Positions 57,936-64,000 of a DNA stretch of 64,000 nucleotides are shown here, piece by piece (position 1 is the stretch's first letter; each line of letters opens with the position of its first letter). Below the pieces are notes generated by a model. That model searched no databases. It had not been told where the DNA came from and saw only the letters and a list, made by a program, of their open reading frames with translations. A program made the position numbers and the translations under genes. Origin of the DNA: Rotaria sp. Silwood1 (Eukaryota > Rotifera > Eurotatoria > Philodinida > Philodinidae); NCBI GenBank assembly GCA_905250075.1, contig CAJNOP010000002.1, positions 6,375,565-6,439,564 on the forward strand, in the 5' to 3' direction.

Positions 57936-60722
57936 CTATTTGAGCCATTTAACTTGTACTGATTGAGTATTGACTGAATCAGGACCAATATGAATAATAA
58001 AATCTCCTTCTTCCCAAATATACTCTAGATTAGTATTAAAAAATTTTAAATCATCTGTTGTTATAATAAATGAAATTTCATCTTGTTGCTGTGATCGAAG
58101 AAATATTTTTTTAAATTTTTTTAATTCACGTACAGCTCGCGTGACACTTGCTGCTGGATCACTTATATATAATTGAACAACTTCTTCACCAGCATATGCA
58201 CCAATATTGTGTACACTAATGCGTACTGTTAAACGATCAGAATCACCACGAAGTTCATTTTTGTCTACATATATTGGACCAAAATTAAATGACGTATAAC
58301 TAAGACCATGACCAAATGGATATAATGGGTCATTAGGTACATCTAAATAACGACTCTAAATTAGAAAAAAAGCAATATATATTGAAACATTTGAAACAAA
58401 ACAAATTTTTGTCTACTTTACTTTGTATTTTTCAGTCCATTGAGTTACATTAAATGGTCGTCCAGTATTTTTATGATTATAATATAATGGAATTTGTCCA
58501 ACATGACGAGGAAATGTTGATGTAAGTTTACCAGCTGGATTATAAAAACCAAAAAGTACTTCGGCAATAGCAGTGCCAGCTTCTGTACCAGCAAACCATG
58601 TTTCTAAAATAGCTGCTGCATGTTCATGTTCCCATGTTAATGTCAGTGGTCGACCATTCATTAATACAATAACGACTGGTTTACCTGTATCAAATAATGC
58701 TTGAAGTAAGCGTTTTTGATATTCTGGTAATCCGATATCTGCTCGACTTGCTGCTTCACCTGTCAAGCCTTGTGCTTCACCGACAACAGCTACAATAACA
58801 TCGGATTTTTCTGATATTTCTACAGCTTCATCAATCATTTCTTGAGCAGATCGTTCATCTAATACAATATCACCACCATGTGCATTTAATAGTTCGATCA
58901 AAGGTGCACCTTCAATAAGATTTGATCCTTTTGCATATAAAACTTCTATTTTATCTCCAAGAAGTTTATTAATACCATCACGAACATTAATTGCTTGTCG
59001 CCAATCACCAGCAGCACTCCAACTACCGATTAAATTTCTATGATCATCAGCTAATGGACCAATAAGTGCAAGTTTTAAATTAGATCTTGCTAATGGTAAT
59101 GTTCGGCGATCATTTTTAAGAAGAACAAATGAACGACGAGCCAAATCTTTTGCTGCTAAACGATTTTCATAAGTAAATATATCTGTTTGTGTACGTGATT
59201 CATCAATATAACGATATGGATCATCAAACAAACCTAATTTATATTTTGCTTCAAGAATACGACGACATGCTTGATTTATTGTTTGTTCATTTATTTTTTC
59301 TTCATTTAAAGATTTTTTTAATGTTGTTAAAAATCCTTCACCAACCATATCCATATCAACACCAGCATTTAATGCACGAGCACTAACTTCTTGTAGATCA
59401 CCTATACCATGATGAATCATTTCATTAATTGCGGTATAATCTGTAACAACAAAACCATTAAAATTCCATTGTTCACGTAATAAATTTTGTAATAACCAAC
59501 GATTAGCAGATGCTGGTATACTATCAATTTCATTGAATGATGTCATCACACTACCAGCACCAGCCTTAACAGCTGCATGATAAGGTGGAAGAAAATTTTG
59601 ATACATTGCTATACGACTCATATCAACTGTATTATAATCACGACCTGCTTCTGAACCACCATATAAAGCAAAATGTTTAATGCATGCCATAACTGTATTC
59701 GGACGCGTTAAATCATGTCCTTGATAACCACGTACCATAGCAGCAGCTATTTGACTACCTAACCAAGGATCTTCACCAGCACTTTCAGCTATTCTTCCCC
59801 AACGTGGATCACGTGCTATATCAACCATTGGTGAAAAAACCCAATTAAGACCATCAGCTGTTGCTTCTTGAGCAGCAATGCGTGCACTTTGTTCTATTAA
59901 TGCCATATCCCATGTTGTACTTATTCCTAATGGTATTGGAAAAATAGTTTTATGTCCATGAATAACATCATAACCAAAAATCAATGGAATTTTTAAACGT
60001 GTACTATTCATAGCAAGTTCTTGTAAGGGACGAACAGCCTTGGGTGTATAAGTATTAAATACACCACCAATAAGACCACGACGAATATTTTCTTCAACAT
60101 TTTGACTTAAAATTGGACCAGTTACATCAAAACCAAGTGTAACAAGATTTAATTGCCCAATTTTTTCATCTAATGTCATTTGAGACATAAGAGAATCGAT
60201 TCTAGAATTCATTCGTTGTTGTTGTTTTTGCGGTTTAATTTGTTCTATGGTTGGCATTAAAACAATTTGCCATTTGAGAATAATAGTTTGTGGTCGTTTT
60301 TGTGATGATGATAAAATAATTTCTTTAGTAATTGTTTCATAACCGGGTGATGTTACACGTAAGAAAAGTTGTTCGGTTAATGGCATTGCTACCGAAGTTG
60401 ATACATTAAAATAACCACGTGAATTGGGATGATTAAGTTCATGACAAATTGAACGAAAACTTGGTTGTACATGTATTATTTCAATATTGGCATTAGCTAT
60501 ACTTCTTTTACAACGACTTTTATAATCAACTATACGGCCTGATATAAATATTTGGTATGTATTTTTTGGAAGAAGATTATATGAACTACAAAAATGTCGT
60601 GATTGAAGAAATATACTTGCTGTCAATTGAGCATCATCATTTAATGTTAATTGACATTGTTCTGCTTGTGCTTGGTTTACAAATAAATGAAAAAATACAA
60701 TCAAGCATATAATTGTATTCAT
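57936..60722 (-). CDS. Secreted GH3 beta-glucosidase (BglX type) with N-terminal dioxygenase-like beta-sandwich
   Basis: This enzyme should hydrolyse terminal beta-linked glucose from oligosaccharides. A signal peptide (MNTIICLIVFFHLFVNQAQA) is followed by residues ~55-140 (FISGRIVDYKSRCKRSIANA, NSRGYFNVSTS, FLRVTSPGYETI), which resemble an intradiol-dioxygenase/transthyretin-type beta-sandwich. GH3 starts near residue 174: MTLDEKIGQLNL, PLIFGYDVIHGHKTIFPIPL, DPRWGR-ESAGEDP, KHFALYGGSEAGRDYNTVD. The nucleophile is Asp428 in FNGFVVTDYTAINEM. The C-terminal domains match bacterial BglX very closely (GEAQGLTGEAASR, AILETWFAGTEAG, PLYPFGHGLSY). The single 66-bp intron (58356-58421) joins KYK to SRYLDV; stop TAG is at 57936. 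Bacterial origin by horizontal transfer, then intron and domain gain, is inferred. No residue needed for GH3 activity appears lost. Confidence 0.95.
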
Positions 60723-61203
60723 ATTGAAATTTGTTTCTTATACGAATGAATATTTCTGTAAGTGTTGACGACTTTTATTCTTCTTCTACGAGTGGTTTTT
60801 ATTCTCATCATAAAAGATGAAAGGTCATAAAATAACAAAAAAGAAAAAGAAAAACCAAAACAAAACAAAAAAAGACACCTTCCAATCTTACTGTAAATCC
60901 GTTTTTTGATGTTGAAAATTATCGATTGATCTCATTGTAAATTCTAAGTGGTTGATACAGGTGCATGTTTGAAGTATGGTGCGGTTTTTATCACGGATAA
61001 CGAAAGTAAAGACAAAGAAAAAAGAAAACAGCAACACAGAAAAATTCAACGCGGCTCAACAAAAAATGATGAGAGAAGCAAACTGAATAGGATCAAACAC
61101 ACACAAAGAATTAGCCTATTTAACTGTTCATATTTAATTTTGAGCACTTATCTTGTGCTGTTCTTGGACGGGTACTTAAATGAAACAAAAAGAACTAGAA
61201 TAT
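60723..61203. other. Intergenic between GH3 gene start and LRPPRC-like 3' end
   Basis: About 480 bp, A-rich with short open frames. It should contain the GH3 promoter (transcribed leftward) and the 3' UTR of the LRPPRC-like gene. No distinct motif was identified. Confidence 0.45.
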
Positions 61204-63880
61204 TTATGATGATAATAGAATGTTCATACCATCATCATCATCAGAAGATGAAGTTGAGTCTTTTTCATTTTTATTTTTATTTTCATAAGCACCAATTTTT
61301 AATGGATCAAGACCTTTTGATAATAAATGAGCATCAAGATATCTAAACCAATACAAAATATTGTTATAAGAAAATGAACACATAGAAATGTTCGTGTTTC
61401 ATAATCTTTAGTTAAACTTATGTGAACAAAATAAACATGACCGCAACATAGAATCTTCTCTTTCTGTTCTGCATTTGTAAATATCACCATAGGTCAAACA
61501 GAGCAAATGTAACACACAGTTCCTTATTTTGGTTTTGATAGATACAGTTTTAAAAGCTTACATCGAAGACATTGGACCTTTAGTGTTAAATAAAATGTCC
61601 CTCACGATATATGACGAGAGAAAGGATTAGAAAACCTTACAAATCATAAAATTATGTTGGAAGAATTTCTTTTTCTTCTATATCGCACTATTATTTTTCA
61701 TATTGATAGCTGCAATTTCGTACCCTATACAAATTTTTTACAATGTTATGAGGAAATTATTTGTTGAAAAAAAAAATTTCCAGAGTCAACTAATGCTTTT
61801 TTCATTCAAGTTTGTTAATATACTTCCAAAGTATCATAATCTCGAAAACAACTTGCAATGCATAAACCTACGTTGGAATCTGAACATTTGTACCTTATAC
61901 GAGATTGTGCTTTTCTAGTCATCTGACATTCATGCTATAAACATTACATTGTCGTCTTCCTTCGCTGATAAGTGATAGAGAATGGTGAAGCTTCAATCTC
62001 AACGCAGAGAAGGGAAAGTATGATTTCTGTTGACTATTATATTTGTTAAGGATCTATCAATTCACTTGCAGATGAAAATTAATACATTCAAAAATGGAGC
62101 ATGATCAAGTTAGTAACATTAGATGTATATAACTACAAGTGGAATACTCTAACACATTAGCAATTATTTCCAATCGTTGATGCATAATATATCTTGCTGT
62201 TCAAACAAGCAATGGCTGTGGTACATATAAGTTATAATATAAGACCAAGACTCACATGGAGGTATAAAAAAACTTGCAAAGTACTTTTCTCACAAAAGAA
62301 AGAATAAGATTTCATTTTATTATGCTGCACAAAAATTTTAATTTTGAGTCGTATATGTGCAACGTATCATATGAATTAAACCTAATCGATTCATGTTTAT
62401 TCATAGTTCAAGTCTATGAGATTATTTAAGCGTATAGACTTTTCTAATAACTATCAATAAAATCTTATCATATATGAAAAAAAACAAAATCAGCAGTACC
62501 TAGGATACAGAAATTGGCAATTCAAGGAAAATTAAGGAATTCAAGCTGCTATAACTAGGATTCCTTCATTTCCAAGGCGATCTTGATAGTGAGGATGAGA
62601 GTAACATTCTCTGCAGCAGTGCAGTGGAATTCAAGCAATTCAAGAAAATCAAGGGATTCAATGGAATTCCTTCATTTCCGTAGATCCGTGGTACGGTTTA
62701 ACTCTAAGTGATGCAATTGTGATAGTAGCTTGAATTCTTTGAGTTTCTTAATTTTTCTTGAATTGCCAATTTCTGGATCCTAGGTATATCTCTCTAACTT
62801 CAGCTAGTGTTATTAAATACTTCATATATACTTTTTTATTCGAATATCAAGTTGAATTTGATTTTCTTTTATTTCTTTGACTAACCAATCGATCATATCA
62901 GATTGATCAAGACGTAAAGCCACACTAAAAAAACCAAAAAGAAAAAAATTTTTATGTATTTTATTTTTTATTTTACCGTATAGCTGATGTAAATAATTGA
63001 CTTTGATTAACACCAGGTAAACTTCGTGTTAATTTTATACTTTCAATTAATGCATCGAGATTATTTGAATCTATAGTAAACAAAAACTCAATGAGGAAAA
63101 ATAAAAAAAGACTTTGTTTTGCTTTGACATACCAGCAAAAAGTAAAGCATGTAAATTAATTCGACTATTTCTTGCTTTCAACCATGGTGTTCGAAAAATT
63201 TTTTCGGCTTGTTTTATTTTTCCACCTTCGATTAATGTAAAAGCAAGATCATGTAAAACATTACGTGAACCATGTTGTAATGTTGCTATATCAACAATAT
63301 CTTGTAAACGATTTAATTCATTTTTTTCAATAAATAACTAAAAAAAACAACAAAAAAAGCTTATGGATGAATTTCTTTTTTTTTTGTATTTACTTTAAAT
63401 AGATGAAGATAAGGTATATTGCTGTTTTCTCTCATAGCATCAGAATAATATTGTACAAGATCTTGTGGACTTGTTTTTTCTAATAGAATATCGAAAAATA
63501 AATCCCAAAATTTTCTTATCGGTTCATTGATACGAAAACTAAGGAATAAATTTCCGATTGCTGTTAAACCATCAGTTGTTAATAATGACGAATCTAATTG
63601 TAGAAATTTTATTAAATAATGATAAATTTCATCATTTAATTTAGAGTTTAATTTATTTGAAATAACTTGTATTGCATTATCTTGATCACCATTAAGAAGA
63701 TGCATATGAGCTAAACGAAATGTTAATTCCGGTGGTAAATTTATAAGACCAAATGATTTTTCATATAGGTCACATAAAAATTTTAAATCTTCACGATAGT
63801 CAGCTTTGGATGCGTCAGTTTTATTCTCAAGTTTTACAGTTATAAAGTCGAATAAACGATGTAAAATAGATGAATGAATC
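61204..63880 (-). CDS. LRPPRC: LRPPRC/bicoid-stability-factor-like PPR protein, 3' part
   Basis: This is the partial 3' end of a mitochondrial mRNA-stability factor of the pentatricopeptide-repeat LRPPRC type; the 5' part lies beyond the window. Visible exons encode helical-repeat sequence: FLCDLYEKSFGLINLPPELT, AHMHLLNGDQDNAIQVIS, LFIEKNELNRLQDIVDIA, GGKIKQAEKIFRTPWLKARN, SNNLDALIESIKLTRSLPG, then RLDQSDMIDWLVKEIKEN. The GGKIKQAEKI-RTP-LKAR segment is close to vertebrate LRPPRC's equivalent repeat. Joining frames predict a last exon (61204-61345, KYLDAHLLSKGLDPLKIG, then an acidic Ser/Asp tail and TAA) after a ~1.5 kb intron carrying a MITE. The link to that exon rests on phase only. The identification is good for a PPR-like protein, moderate for LRPPRC itself. 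Confidence 0.7.
62497..62786. mobile_element. MITE with ~55-bp TIRs in LRPPRC-like intron
   Basis: The left end TACCTAGGATACAGAAATTG and the inverted right end TACCTAGGATCCAGAAATTG continue together through GCAATTCAAG-AAAATTAAG and GAATTCAAGCT-CTAT. The element is 290 bp and non-coding. Its interior repeats GGAATTCCTTCATTTCC-type blocks. The ends begin TACC, so a TA target site is possible but cannot be distinguished from the TIR itself. Confidence 0.78.
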
Positions 63881-64000
63881 TAAACAAGAAAAACAAATAT
63901 TCATTATTTAAATACGAATATAACGTGATGGAAAATAATTTCGCTCATGGTTGATTAAAATATTGAAAGATATCTATGACTATTTCTACGTCATAGTATT
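63881..64000. other. Presumed intron of the LRPPRC-like gene at window edge
   Basis: The sequence beyond the acceptor at 63881 shows no open coding frame and is AT-rich, consistent with intron. The preceding exons lie outside the window. Confidence 0.5.

Noticed and set aside
60948-61346. 132-codon plus-strand frame
   Set aside because: It overlaps the probable last exon of the LRPPRC-like gene on the other strand and has low-complexity Lys/His content.

Overview
This window is nuclear DNA from an AT-rich, intron-dense animal. Introns are mostly 50-70 bp GT-AG, and the conserved genes are metazoan: SNW1, NME7 (a ciliary kinase), a Rab4-type GTPase, DXO, a SIX3/6 homeobox gene and an LRPPRC-like gene. 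Two enzyme genes of non-metazoan type sit beside them: a pyruvate-decarboxylase-family enzyme and a BglX-type GH3 beta-glucosidase. Together these fit a bdelloid rotifer best. That is an inference; no species-specific marker was identified.

Layout. 0.6-2.9 kb (-): ThDP-dependent 2-oxo-acid decarboxylase. 5.8-8.2 kb (-): SNW1 splicing factor. 9.3-15.1 kb and 17.4-24.6 kb (+): two tandem, unrecognised genes for secreted-type, heavily N-glycosylated single-pass membrane proteins, built from symmetric phase-1 exons. 24.8-27.7 kb (-): NME7. 28.6-32.5 kb (-): Rab4-like. 32.8-37.0 kb (+): a coiled-coil gene starting head-to-head with Rab4. It carries a U12-type AT-AC intron, and its first intron contains a complete EF-hand gene on the opposite strand (33.0-33.8 kb). 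37.2-40.7 kb (-): an unrecognised 391-aa protein with a GC-AG intron. 40.9-41.2 kb (-): a possible small membrane protein. 41.4-45.1 kb (-): DXO decapping/decay nuclease. 45.1-53.0 kb: a long gene-poor, microsatellite-rich stretch. 53.0-53.8 kb (-): SIX3/6 homeobox gene, followed by another gene-poor flank. 57.9-60.7 kb (-): GH3 glycosidase fused to an N-terminal dioxygenase-like or transthyretin-like beta-sandwich. 61.2-63.9 kb (-): the 3' part of an LRPPRC-like gene that runs off the window.

Overlying theme. Nearly every unusually long intron, and several intergenic gaps, contain a foldback or MITE-like element with terminal inverted repeats. They include a piggyBac-like element with TTAA duplications, a TTA-flanked element whose hairpin coincides with a 10-N assembly gap, a two-copy foldback family, nested foldbacks in NME7 and RAB4, and a mariner-type transposase relic inside DXO. 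The most notable single observations are the AT-AC minor-class intron, the orphan receptor pair, the GH3 domain fusion and the atypical Rab4 C-terminus. Exon structures come from reading frames and splice consensus by eye; no alignment, search or transcript was available.
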